Assembly: GCF_014633365.1 (NCBI RefSeq)
Contig: NC_068343.1
Location: forward strand, 23,715,307-23,779,306
From: Diospyros lotus
Lineage: Eukaryota; Streptophyta; Magnoliopsida; Ericales; Ebenaceae
DNA: 64,000 bases
Direction: 5' to 3'
Shown: piece by piece, positions 48,141-59,871 of the stretch
How positions within the stretch are numbered: the stretch's first letter is position 1
Layout of the letters: each line of letters starts with the position of its first letter
Translations under genes and position numbers: made by a program
The notes under the pieces: generated by a model
The model's input: the letters and a program-made list of their open reading frames with translations, nothing else
The model's database searches: none
Told to the model about the DNA's origin: nothing

Positions 48141-49399
48141 ATCAATATATTAAAAATATATAAAATTTTGAAAATGTGTAAAAAAAATTAAAAAAATATG
48201 TTAACTCTTGCGTTTATTTTTTAATCAATTAATTTATTTAATTTAATTCAATTAATTTAGTCTTAAGTGATTTTTTATATGATTTATCCAATGTTATATA
48301 TGTGTGGGTATCCAAGTATCTATGATTTTATATTTAAATTACAAAATGTAAACAAACGCTATATTTGAAAAATAAATAAAAAATTAAAAAAATATAATAT
48401 TGTTAAAGTTTTTATTATTTTAAAATTTGAAAATAACAAAAATGAAATGAGAGATGGTATTATATATAAAGGCGTCTAGGGACTACCTTGTCAGTCTCTT
48501 TTTCTCTATAAATAAGGAAACTTTCGTCTAAGTTAAAATATACTCACAATCTTATTGAAATTATAATTTCACTTCAGATATAAAAGATTGACTTATACAT
48601 CAAAAGATTTGCAAATGATCTCATTCGTGCTCTAAACTTATTTTTCTCTTTGCAAGTTTCTCGAAAACCCTAAGAGACACTCTTTTGCATCTTGATCAAG
48701 ATATTCTCTTGCATAAGAAAATTTATTATTATGCAAATTGACAATAATAATGTAAATTCAGCATATAATAATGGTTCTTAAAATTTAACTCGAACATATA
48801 ATTTTTATTAGAAATAAATTATTTTTAAAATAAATTCATAAAATGTCTTCTTATTTTTTATGAAAATATTATCAAAACCATTTCTAAACTCTTTTAATGC
48901 TCATCTTCATACGTCGGGCTCTTTGTTGCTTTGTTGATCATCGCTTGATTGTATGACAATCGTATATCGTTAGTTTTAAAAATTTATTCTCTTTTCAATG
49001 TTTAGTTTTATTTTCGTTATTTACAAGTTTTGCCTCATTATTTTTTTATAAGACTCGAGGTCTACCCTACTAATTTGTAAATGTTCTCGATCTTTATTTA
49101 ATGTAATTTTATTTATAAAAAAATTAATTATTTGAGATAACAAACTAATTAATAATAAATAATTCAATATATCAAACTAATTTATGATAATTATTAAATT
49201 TATAATATAATTATATTTTTAAATAAATGTTAATTTGAAATGCAATAATTTAAATTATTTTATTATTATATTTTAGATGATTATAATAAATTATTTAATA
49301 ATTATCATAATTAAAATTATTTTATCAATTATCATAATTTTAAATTATATTATTTTTATTTAATTATTAAATATTAAAAAAAATAAGTAAATTAAAGAG
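48141..49399. other. AT-rich non-coding sequence
   Basis: No gene is recognised. 48500-48760 (CTATAAATAAGGAAAC, then CTTGATCAAGATATTC) looks like a promoter/leader of an old LTR, without definable ends. Confidence 0.45.
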
Positions 49400-49660
49400 G
49401 CGGGAATCCGCCTCTTCCCAGATCCCCCCCCGCCGCCAAATCCCAAATTCCCCCCAAGTCCCCAAATCCCTTCATCCCTCACTGCCTTCCCCCCTATCAT
49501 TTTCCCTCTCTTCTTCTTCTTTCTGGTTTGTTTCTCCGAATCCGCTCTCACTCGTCGCCGACCGTCGATCCGTCGCTTCCGATTCCAGTCCCCCGTCGCC
49601 GTTCCTTACCGAAGATCGTTCCTTCAGTCGCTTCCGGTCGAACCCCGATCCGTCGCTGGT
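49400..49660 (+). other. Possible 5' exon of a host gene
   Basis: A sharp change from AT-rich DNA to GC-rich, TC-rich leader-like sequence, with CCGATCCGTCGCTG|GTATGT giving a good splice donor near 49660. This resembles a plant 5' untranslated exon. It may belong with the WD-40 exon at 53425 on the same strand, but no intervening coding exons were recognised. Confidence 0.35.
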
Positions 49661-50113
49661 ATGTTAATAAAACATCTAACCTACCCCGAAAGCCTATTAC
49701 TGGCGCTATGAAGTTTCACAGAATTACTGCCAAAATGTCGTATTAACTGTATGCTAGTATCAAGAAAAGAACAACGAAGTCTATACTTGTAATGAACTGA
49801 AGCTAAAAACCTTCTTCCCTATTTTATCATAAAAAAATCATCATCTATTATATATCCATAGGATTAGGTATAGGTTTTAACATTTGCTGCTCAAGTTCTT
49901 TTTTTCTTTTTTTAGTTTCTTTCACATTTTTTTTTTTCTATTTTTGTGGCATTCACCATCATAGAAGGCACAATATGCAGATGTCATGTGGAAGAGAGGA
50001 ACTAGTTAATACAAAAAGAAAAGATCTCTCCCAAAAAAATTGTAAAAAGGAGGTGAGGACATGTAAATAGCTAACAGCTAAAATAAGCAATGCTTGAGCT
50101 TGGAAGTCATTTA

Positions 50114-51023
50114 GGGCTAGTTTGGCTATGCCTTTTTTTTTTTTTTTAAGTTCTTAAGTTAGGTAGTGTTTAAGTTGGTTGTAGCGTTTAAATTGGGTAT
50201 GATAATGTGTTTGGATAAATGTTCTTTTAAGCTATTAATTAATAATTATGTGTTTGGTTTGAAAGAACTGATAAGGTATTATTATTTAATAAAAAGACAA
50301 AAATATACATGTTGTTAAATAATATAAAATTTTATCATTAAATATTAATAAATTATATATAATTATTAAAAAATATATTAATACACTATATATACACTTT
50401 ATTTTTTTCCTTATAATATATTATCATTAAATTAATATCACTATATATACAATATATATATATATATACACAACGAGAGCAGGCAGCGTGAGAGTAGGTA
50501 GCGATCGGGGCAGTCGCCAAGGATGGAGTCGATGATGGAGGTGTGGGCGACGATTGAGGCTGTGGCTGACGGCGGCAACGGCAGCGACCGATGGGGATGG
50601 GGATGGGAATGGGTTTGAGACGGCGGCTATCGGCGACGGTGGAGCTGGTGACAACAGTCGACGACGACGGAGGAGCTGGAGGCGACGGTGGGGGCGATGG
50701 CGAGGCGGATGGTGACGGATGACAGGCAACAATGGCGGCTAGAAATTGGTTGCAGAGGGTTGAAGAAGAAGAATATGGGTTGGAAATTGATGTTTTGGTT
50801 GAGGGTAAATAGGTAATTTTTACGATCAACTCAGCTTTTATTTTAGTAGCTTTTTGCAAAAGCTGAGGGGGAATAGCTTCTCAAAAAACTGTTGAAATAG
50901 CGTTTAAGCTATACAGCTTTTAAGCTATTTGAGTTTGCCTAACATGTAGTTGCAAAATATTTGACAGTGTATAAGCTAAATGAATAGGTTATAAGCGGTC
51001 AAACCGCATAGCCAAACTAAGCA
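50114..51023. mobile_element. PIF/Harbinger-like non-autonomous element, TTA target duplication
   Basis: The left end GGGCTAGTTTGGCTATGC and the right end (reverse complement TGCTTAGTTTGGCTATGC) form imperfect terminal inverted repeats. They are flanked by TTA (50111-50113 and 51024-51026). Ends resembling GGGxxTGTTTGG plus a TTA duplication fit Harbinger/Tourist elements. The 910 bp core includes a GC-rich GACGGCGG segment (50480-50740), with no transposase. Confidence 0.75.
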
Positions 51024-51026
51024 TTA

Positions 51027-52662
51027 GTCCACCATGTAGTGCCTACTTTTTCCTTCATATACAACGCTTCATGAAGCACCAAAGGACCAGTACTGTGCAT
51101 TCCTGTACCAACACCTTAAAACTGCTGGCTAACTCCATTTTATGCTTTTCAAGAAACAATATTAGACTTTTCATGCTTTTCTCCTGTTATCTATTTTTTT
51201 GTCTTCCCTTTTTCTGGCCATGGGGGTGAGGTCGTGATGGTGGTTCTGTTGGGGAATCAGTATAAGTGGTTTTGGAGTTATGTGTATTGTTTTGTATCGA
51301 TAATCATTTTAATGCTAGGCATTGTTTGATAGCTACATGCTAGTTTTGGGAAGGCATCATCATTGGGCACTCTCATTGCTTACCATGAATATGTCTTTCA
51401 CTCATATTATTAATCTGGGTGGGACTTTGCTTGTACAACTAATGTAGTTTGTGATACTACCTTCCCGGAACAATGAATTAGATATGCACTGTCAATTCTG
51501 CAGTAGACTCGGCCATACATGCCCCCTGTGGGAGGTTCTGATATCTATTTTGCTTTTTCTGTCGGGCTATTTTTGTATGTGACCAGTATTGTCCTTCTCA
51601 ATATACTATTGTGAGGTCCTTAAATTTAAGCTATTCGTGCAAATAACTTTATCTTTCTACATCATGAAAGCGATGTGAGATAGTACCCTTGAGCAATAAA
51701 ATCAGAAGATGTCAACCTAACATTATTTCATGGTAGGGTAAGTTTTACCCCCATTGAATAGATCTTGTATATTATTCCTTTAATTGTAGAACTGCGTACG
51801 TGAAATGACCCAACCCCTGTTTAAGTTAATGCTTTTTGGTCTACCCACATCCTTGATGGGCTCCATCTTCATTGTCTCTCTTTCTGTGAATAATATTCAA
51901 AACCCTATTTTGTTGTTACCTAAAATAAAATAACCCTTTAAGAAGCCATACTAACCAACTTTGAGCCACTAAGAACTAGTAATAATCAGTCCCAAACAGT
52001 CCCAAAATCCCTTTACCACACTGCCTATATCAGCTATGGTTGTTGCCCTGCATCAGCGAGAGGCCAAGGAAATATGTACTTTAACCACATGGAACAACTT
52101 GGACTCTACTGTATACTACCTTCTGCATGAAGAGGTTATACGAAGATTGGCTGTATACTACCTTCTGCATGAAGAGGTTATACGAATATTGGCTGCATAC
52201 CAGCTCTTAAACTATAGTTAATCTGGGAAAAAAGAATAAACGACCTGTTAATGTTGAGACTTAATACCTATAGATGTGGGGGTAATTTTCCAACATTTTT
52301 CTTTGACTGCTGAATTTGATTAAATGTTTGTGGAATTCCACCTGCCATTAGACAAAAGAATTGTCACAGACCAAGTTTTAGTTGTGCATTAGTTAGACTG
52401 TTGAGTGTGACATTGTTATGCATTTCTCAATTAGATTGCCATGGTACTGGATGAAGACAATTATTTTTTCATGGAAAAGTTGGGGTGGAAGGGTTGGTGG
52501 ATGTACTGGATGTTAGAATTATTTTCAAGTTCTTTGAGCACCTCAACAAGTTAAGATACCCAAATGCAGGCAACATGTTTCGAGAAGAGGGGAATGATTA
52601 TTAGGATTAATATCTAATAGTTGTGGTTTTTTTTATGGTTGAATGATGTATTATTTGGGAAC
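51027..52662. other. Non-coding sequence, possibly intron
   Basis: No coding exon is recognised apart from the short tandem duplication at 52109-52192. It lies between the possible 5' exon and the WD-40 exon. Confidence 0.45.
52109..52192 (+). repeat. Perfect-phase 42 bp tandem duplication
   Basis: Two 42 bp units starting CTGTATACTACCTTCTGCAT, differing at one base near the end (GAAGATT versus GAATATT). The length is a multiple of three, but no gene frame is established. Confidence 0.85.
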
Positions 52663-52670
52663 ATGTTTTT

Positions 52671-53395
52671 CAGTGTTCTAAAACGCGGCTGCTTGGCGGC
52701 GGAGAGGCACTAGGCGGCCCTTGGCCACCGTGAGTTCCTCCAAATCTGCCCCTTAGGCGCCAGCCCAATTAATCGGACTCGGACGACTCCTAGGCGACCA
52801 ATGCAGCCAAGGCGGTGAGGCGTCGCCTTGGCCGCCCAGAGGTGGATTGGGCACGAGACCTCTCACCCAATTCCATCAGTGATGGTCGTCGCCGCCACTG
52901 CCACCATATCGGCCTGGGTCACCCGACTCTATTGTTGTCGTCGTTGCGTCCATCGTTGGACAGGGACTGGAACAGCCTTTGGACTTACCTGTGGTAACAC
53001 AACGACAGTCTGCTTGGCATTGGCGGGGGGCAACGATGTGATCGAAGGAGGCAGACGATCCAATTGACAATGGCGGGGGGCAGCGATGTGCTTGGAGGAG
53101 GCAGACGATCCGATTGGCAATGGCAGGGCTAGCGATGTGCTTGGAGGAGGTAGGTTTAAGAGAGAGAGAGCTATGAAATTTGTGTGTGTGTGTGTGGGTA
53201 GGGGGGGGGGGGGGGGGGGGGAACTCGCTGGAATTTGAGGTGGTGGGGTGGGTGGGTGGGTGGGGGGGGGTGGGGGAAAGAAAGAATATATTAAAAAAAA
53301 AAAAAATATTAAATTTTTTAGGTGGCGCCTAGGCGGCCTAGGTGCTAGGCGGTAGCTTGCCGCCCGACTGGCGCTTAGCACCTTTTAGAACACTG
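52671..53395. mobile_element. hAT-type non-autonomous element, 8 bp target duplication
   Basis: The terminal inverted repeat CAGTGTTCTAAAA appears at the left and its reverse complement at the right. It is flanked by the 8 bp duplication ATGTTTTT (52663-52670 and 53396-53403). The interior is rich in GCCTAGGCGGC-type motifs near both ends, with a long G run and GT repeats at 53180-53265. No transposase is present. It lies just upstream of a splice acceptor. Confidence 0.92.
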
Positions 53396-53424
53396 ATGTT
53401 TTTGTAGTTGGTTATTGCTTGCAG

Positions 53425-53514
53425 TTATGTCGATCCTGGGGCTGTGGTTGGATGTGAGGATGGGACAGTTCGAGTATTTGACATGTATAGTCGGAGTTGC
53501 TCTCAAATTATAAA
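53425..53514 (+). CDS. Single WD-40 repeat exon of a host gene (partial)
   Basis: The 90 bp segment is bounded by TTGCTTGCAG (acceptor) and GTATGT (donor). It is open in one frame reading YVDPGAVVGCEDGTVRVFDM then YSRSCSQII. The GCEDGTVRVFD core is a typical WD-40 blade (Gly-x-x-Asp-Gly-x-x-x-hydrophobic-Phe/Trp-Asp), so the parent gene encodes a beta-propeller scaffold. It may be of the F-box/WD-40 kind, but that is a guess from one repeat. No flanking coding exons were identified within several kilobases, so either the introns are very long or this is a gene fragment. A hAT element sits about 20 bp upstream of the acceptor, inside the intron. Confidence 0.6.
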
Positions 53515-54467
53515 GTATGTATTCCAATATGATCAGCATCAATCCTTTATATTTCAGTTAATGCTTGTGATGGTGTTTTCAAGGATTAGAATATACAATC
53601 ACAAACATAATCACCCAACTACGAAGTTGAATAAAAAAGCAGTTCTTTTAGTAATTGGAAACTTTCAACTATAAAGTGTACTCGGTTGCACTTTGATGTG
53701 GATGATGGTATAAAGTGCAGGGAAGAAGAAAAGAGCAGATGAGGTTAGGTGATCCTACCAATCTTAGTTGTATTTTGGAATATCTGCACCCTGCCTTTCA
53801 ACATGAATTATTTATAAAATTATGCAAGATTCAATTGTCTAATCTGAGGATGTAAAATGGATAGAGTCCTCTAGCTATCATCTCCTCTGCACGTCTTTGG
53901 GAGAATTAATTATTTTATTTATTCTGAAACCAAGTGGAGATACTAACGAGCATTGTTTGAATTTATGAGACTAAATATAATTACTCTTTTATTGGACTTG
54001 AGATAGTTCATCTTTATATGTCTAAAGTGCAAACAAATTTATACAAGACACAGAGGCTAGTAGCTTTGTTCACAAGTACTTGAGTGTGAAAAGTAAAAAT
54101 GTAAGCTTATGTTTAGTTCAGCCAGATCTGAGATGTGGGCATGGTTTTTCTATAGGGAACTGATATATTGGGAGAACTCATGGGTAGATTCTTAAATATT
54201 TTCAAAAGTGGTGAAAGTAAGGGGGAAAATTATGTGGATTCGTCTAATATTGCAATATAGCATCCATATATCTTTGACCATGATTCATGCATCCACCTAA
54301 TTATCATACTTTTCTTTTCTTATTTAATCCCAAATGTTATCATCAAATGTTATTATAATTATTATTATTATTTGTTTATAATTATAAATTCTTTTCATAA
54401 TTATAACATTATATATGTGTTAATGTTGGTATTAAAAATTTCAACTTAGGGTTTTGGCTCCCCCCCC

Positions 54468-54503
<36 letters not shown>

Positions 54504-55612
54504 TCCATTTATCCAAATCTGTTCCATCTTCGATTTAGGATTTTGACCGTCTTTGGTTCTTGCAGTGTTGCATTTACACTGCAAGATTTCATTCCTCTGC
54601 TGCTATTTGACTGTAGTCTCTGATTTTTGTTTACGTTCATTCTTCATTTGACCTACACTTGCTTGTGCGTGCCTCAAATTTTGCTTAGATTGGGTTGGAA
54701 GAGCTTGTTTCCAGGGAGATTCCAATGGTTGTAGGTGTTCCTTATGTTGTTTTGGACTTTAGTCTTGGTTGTTGATGTTCTCGGCTTTGCATATGAAGGC
54801 CTTTTGGTGGTTGGTGCTTTTGGGAGTTGGATATTGAAGGTCTTATATCACTCTGACTTAATTAGTAATTAGTTGATCCCCTTTGTTGTGGAGTTTCGTT
54901 TTTGGAAATTGGAATTAAACAATTGAACGGTCGATTGGTGCCAAAAAAAAGAAAAGAAAAGAAAAAAGGCTTAATAGATGTAGTTGTGGTTTTTAAGGCT
55001 CATTATCATTCGTAGCTTCTATTTTTCACCTTCCTGGTCTGCGTTTAATTCCTGTGAAATATGTTGAATTCCCACTCAAATTGGGGAAGTATTCTGAACC
55101 TTGTTGAGCACCATTGTCTCTTCTTGGAGCCCTAAATAGCAATGGACAGAAGATATAGATTACATGATTGGACAATGCCTACAACAATGACATGTCAATA
55201 AAAAGGGTTAGTACTGCTGATACTTTGCAAATAAGCTGTCTTCGCAACTGTTGAGAGGAGGCATTACATGCAAAGGCAGCTGTGGTGGTGACTCACAGTT
55301 GTTGAAGTCATTCAGGTGAAGATTTGCTTAATGTAATATTGCATCTTGTCCTTTGGGGTATATGTTAAAAACGTAACATGTAAATATGTAGATGAAAAAC
55401 AGTGAGCACTTGGAGGTTTTTCCTGTGGAAGAAACATGGATGTTCGAGCCGTTTGAATTACTAATTAGAAACAAAATTGCACTTTCAAAAATCGTTTATG
55501 AGTCATAACCTAAAAGCTAATACAAAAAAAAATCAAAGAACTTTTTTTGTATTTCGTTTTGAGAGTTATATCATCCCTTTAGCCTTCATCAATATATATA
55601 TATATATATATA
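53515..55612. other. Non-coding sequence with a (CT)n(TA)n microsatellite
   Basis: No further WD-40 exon was recognised. A C-run, (CT)n and (TA)n microsatellite lies at 54460-54503. The remaining sequence gave no recognisable gene. Confidence 0.5.
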
Positions 55613-55760
55613 TTAGGATATACTCGTGCCTAAAGGCACGGTGTAAATAATATTAAGATTAAAATACAGTTATAATTTATACGTATTATGTTGTAATAAT
55701 TTTGTTTGTATTTAACGTTTTACAAAACTCAAATAAGAAACAAATATATAAGATTCATAA
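55613..55760 (-). mobile_element. Helitron 3' end, truncated copy
   Basis: On the minus strand it ends hairpin CGTGCC-TTTA-GGCACG, about 9 bases, then CTAA|T. Its 5' neighbouring sequence (GTAAATAATATTAAGATTAA on the plus strand) matches 23512-23532. The 5' end is not visible, and the sequence passes into a Tat-lineage relic. Confidence 0.55.
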
Positions 55761-55789
55761 TGTTTGCTAATAGACTGTCTGGACCCAGC

Positions 55790-57001
55790 TTACTATGGCA
55801 TCATTGCAACCTCTATTGGGTATTCGCGCGGTCACTTCTGATCTCATCCTCATTAATAGCGGATCTTATTCATATTAATGAGGGTCGCGTTGTCACCATA
55901 TTACGACCTGGGAACTTTCACGGGCATCGAACAGTCAGTCCCATCACTTGCAAACGCACGACATATGCATGCAGGAGAACGTCTCCTCCTCCTATATTAG
56001 TCAGCTCTACTTAGAGTCAAGATATGTTTTGATCTCTAACCTACTGATATGTTGCTTTTTCCTTACCTTCTTACTCACTTGAGTATCGGAGGGCTAGCAG
56101 GTGCCAGCCCCCCTACCCAGACGGATTCGTCGTTGGAGCCCGCGCTCTACTGTTGCAACCCCACCTCCGATCGTCCGCCTTTAGTCAGGAAGGAACATTT
56201 TGCACCCACCGTGGGGCTCGATAAAATTTACCTACCCCATAACTTCACTAAAACCTTTCAAACCAACCTTCCCGTTGGCATACCATGGTGCGAACCAGAA
56301 GCACCCTCGCTTAAGAACCGAATAACACCAACCACCTCTCGCAAAACCCAGCTGTCATGGAGGTCCTCTTCCAGACTGTCCAATAACTTCAAAACCAAGT
56401 CACTAAGTTAACTAGAAACCAACACAAAGCTCTAGGACTTCTGTCAGGAGCTTGACATCCACCGGGTCTTCACCTCAGTCGAACACTCTTAGACCAACAG
56501 CCAAGCAGAAGCCATGAACAAGGTCATCTTAGCGGGTCTAAAAAAACGACTCGATGGCGCATGGCCAAAAGAACTCCCCATGGTGTTGTGATCGTACCAC
56601 ACCACAGCTCAAACCTCGACCATGGAAACACCCTTTAGACTCACTTACGGGTCAGAGGCCATGATCTCTATGGAGATTGAAGAACCTAGCCCCAGGCGAC
56701 AACATTTTTGTGAGGACACCAACGGTAAAGGGCAGCGAGTCGACCTCGACCTTGTCCAGGAAATTCGAGACCAAGCCCAAATCCACGAACATACTGCCAA
56801 ACAAAGAGTAGCTCGGAAATACAACAAAAGGGTAAAACCAGAGGATTCAAGAAAGGGACTTAGTCCTAAGGAAGATTAAAGGCCCAAGTAAATAACCCGC
56901 ACAAGGAAAACTCAACGCTAACTGGGAAGACCTTTATCGAGCCTCTAACAACCTCGGCAATGGAGCTTACCACTTGGCCGAACTCCTAGGAAGGCCCCTG
57001 T
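55790..57001 (+). pseudogene. Tat-lineage Ty3/gypsy relic: LTR end, gag start, integrase fragment
   Basis: An LTR-end-like segment (GTATCGGAGGGCTAGCAGG) is followed near 56195 by ACATTTTGCACCCACCGTGG, a Tat-type primer-binding region. A Gag start follows (MVRTRS at 56285). Shortly after, at about 56500-56880, an integrase C-terminal part appears: QAEAMNKVI, KELPMVL, stop, then METPFRLTYGSEAMI. Most of gag and all of protease, reverse transcriptase and RNase H are missing, so there was a large internal deletion. Stops interrupt both remaining parts. The integrase signature points to the Tat branch. Confidence 0.75.
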
Positions 57002-57706
57002 TGTAATACCACGTATTACATGGTGATGGAAAAGATATAATTTTTAGTTATTTTGGAAGGATCTCGGGTGGTCCGGGAAAGCCGAAAGTCGATTTCGAGA
57101 AACTAATTAATAAAATTGTCGAATCGACGACAGGGAATGTCCCGGAACTTGGATGTCCAGGAAAGAGGGCATGATATTGGTAAGCATCTCAAGGTGAGGT
57201 ATATGACGTTGGAAGCAGTTCAATCGAGAATAATTTTCAGAATAAATTCTGTATAAGCTGAATGGGTGCTAGTATCGAATGGTCGTAGGGGACCCTAAGG
57301 GTGCTCTGGTTTTGCGAGTACTGCAACCCTAAAATGTTTTTTAGGTGGCATAAAGGTCTCATGCAGGCGCATGGATGAAGTTGATATTCCCGAGTAATTG
57401 TTGGTAATTAATTTTTGAGAAAACAAGATTTGATGTGCTAGTTTTGTGCCTGGGTCACCTTTGACTTATTACGTGACGAGTTGAAGAAAGGTAAAGCTCA
57501 CTCGGGTCTCGAGTCCCATCCGCTGTGCTTTTTTTATGTTTTGGGACTGATTTCTCGAGTGGAGCGAAGGGAAAGACGAACCCTAATGCCCACTTAGGGC
57601 GTTTCTTTTTGAAACATAGTCTAACCCTCCAGTTGTTGGTTTGTTATGTGAGTAATCCGGTTGATTATTCACCGGTAGCGCTCGTAGGTGGGAGCAGGTC
57701 GTTACA
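57002..57706 (+). mobile_element. 705 bp LTR followed by a primer-binding site
   Basis: It begins TGTAATACCACG and ends GGTCGTTACA. TTGGCATCAGAGAATGAC (57708 on) follows as a variant initiator-Met primer-binding site, so it is a 5' LTR. Only about 330 bp of internal leader remains before the second Athila-related element. Confidence 0.75.
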
Positions 57707-57707
57707 G

Positions 57708-57722
57708 TTGGCATCAGAGAAT
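57708..57722 (+). other. Primer-binding site (variant Met type)
   Basis: TTGGCATCAGAGAAT lies just inside the LTR end. It has C in place of T at the fifth position of the usual TTGGTATCAGAGC. Confidence 0.65.
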
Positions 57723-58042
57723 GACTAGCAATATGAGTAGGGAAAACTAGCGTGTTAGTGGTGTTATGTATGGTCGGTTAAGTGATTGAAGTGAGTGTAA
57801 CTGCCAGAGTTATGAGTTGGGAATTGTCTAGCATAATTTTGATGTAAGTCAGAATGTCGTAATTGCTGAGATGGGGTCGGGAACAATTGTTTGTAATTTG
57901 AGACTGATTTGATGGCCTCGAAAGTAAGGACATATGGTCCAAGAACCCTAAGGATTGGGTTAAAGTGGTGAGGCCTGTGATGATTTGAATGGTATGCTCG
58001 GATTTCCTATTATAAGAATAGGAAAATACCATGGGTTGAAAT

Positions 58043-59859
58043 CGGCTGCACTCTCACCCTGTAATTAAAACACAATAAAAATACAATAAAACTTTTATAT
58101 ATTTTTTTATTTTAATGAAAGATTTATACTCGTCAGTGTACGAATGCAGTTGTAGTCTAAATTTAAATTTGTATTTTCTGGATGAGTCCAGGTCGTCCAC
58201 TGAGAGATTTATTTATGACAAAAGAAAAAAAATATCATAAAGACACACACATTTGGATGAATTGGCAACATGATTTTTTTGTGGATTTTCAGATAACGGA
58301 TGCTAGGAAATAAAGCAAGGCATAAATTAAAATAAACATTGAATGTGAGAATATAGAATTTGATAACATTTGAGTTAAAACAATTTCAGCATCAACCCGT
58401 TGATTATTAATTTTTAGCAGAAAAAATTAACATTAATTTAATTTCAGATATGAGGGTTTGTTATTAAATGCAATTAGAAATGATGATAGTTCTAATTTAA
58501 GCAATCCCCATACATGATATGCGAGATTGTAATTTAAACAACTATCATAAATCTAATTACAATTAATACACAAAATAACTAAATTAATTATCCGAATTTG
58601 GGTATGATAGCGTTTCCAGTTCTAGTAATTCCCATACGTGGTATGAAAGCTTTAAGTTAGGATTACGCTCCATTCCAAATCTAATGATTTCTTAATAATT
58701 AAGACACACTGATACTAAAATTTAAATTAATGTTGCTTATTTAAAACGTAGCTTTCTTTGAGAATCATTGGCGTTGGACACTGTTTTTGCCTTAACCCAA
58801 GATTGGATTTAGAAAGCTTTAAGTTAGGATTACGCTCCAATTCAAATCTAGTGATTTCTCAATAATTACTACACACTGATACTGAAATTTAAATTAATGT
58901 TAGTTATTTAAAACGTAGCTTTCTTTGAGAATCATTGACGTTGGACACTGTTCTTGCCTTAATTTAAGATTGGATTTAGTTATTCATTTTCATTTAAAAA
59001 TTAATTGACAGAAATTTAAATGACAAGAATTAAAACAACAAAAATTAACTGGCCATTTAGGCGGTAGATAATAAAAAGATAGGAATCAAAATGACAGAAA
59101 TTAAATGGCAGAAATTAACTAGCCATTTAGGCGGTAGATAATAAAGTAATAATAAATGACATAAGAATTCATGAGAAGAAAGAAAAAAAATAAGATTACA
59201 AGAGAAAAGAAGAGAGAACAAGAGCAATTCTCAAAAAGAAATTCTAAAAACACAATTAGGTTTTGATTCAAGAATAATGACCTTCTCACAAGTGTATTCA
59301 AGTGAGCTATTTATAGCCGATAAGATGCAATAAGGACCACACAAATAAAATTATTCCATTATCACAAAACATAATCATAACTAAGCTAATGGAGTATTTA
59401 TAAAAAAAATACAAAAGATTTTAGGTGGTAAAGTACTCATAAAAATACAAAAGACTTTAGGTGGTAAATCACTCATAAAAATATAAAATAAAGAAAAGTC
59501 TTCTACAAGTTGGGCTTTGTTAGGCCTTTGGTTGGTCTTGGGCCTTCTATGTGAAAAATTATTGGGCCTTCCTTGTGATTAAAATGTTTGGGCCTTCCTT
59601 GAGTTGGACTCTATTTAATAGTTGATCCAATTGTAGTTAAAACATCTTCTACATTCAATAATTGGCCCTTGAATTTGAGCAACAATAATGGGTCATCCAA
59701 AGTTTTCGATTTATGTCCCTAATTAATTGTAGAAATCAACTTTCTCGCTTCATCCTAAAAATAATATGTAATGTGTATAATTATTTATTTTAAACATAAA
59801 TATAAAACCAAAATGGGGATATAATTCATTAAGATTTAGGAAACATTAGCCCCTTATCA
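58043..59859 (-). mobile_element. 3' LTR of the second Athila-related element
   Basis: On the plus strand it starts CGGCTGCACTCTCACCC (5' LTR counterpart TGACTGCACTCTCACCC) and ends GCCCCTTATCA just before the polypurine tract. It contains a tandem duplication of about 168 bp. Confidence 0.8.
58647..58981. repeat. Tandem duplication of about 168 bp in the LTR
   Basis: AGCTTTAAGTTAGGATTACG to AAGATTGGATTTAG appears twice in direct succession (second copy from about 58815), with scattered differences. A shorter repeat, CCATTTAGGCGGTAGATAAT, occurs at 59053 and 59123. Confidence 0.8.
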
Positions 59860-59871
59860 CACCCCCAACTT
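59860..59871 (-). other. Polypurine tract of the second element
   Basis: AAGTTGGGGGTG on the minus strand, directly before the LTR's TGATAAGGGG. Confidence 0.78.

Noticed and set aside
50386..50859. 157- and 101-codon minus-strand frames
   Set aside because: Low-complexity Pro/Ser/Arg translation of the GC-rich core of the Harbinger-like element.
52929..53381. 150-codon minus-strand frame
   Set aside because: Spans homopolymer C/G runs inside the hAT element; no domain.
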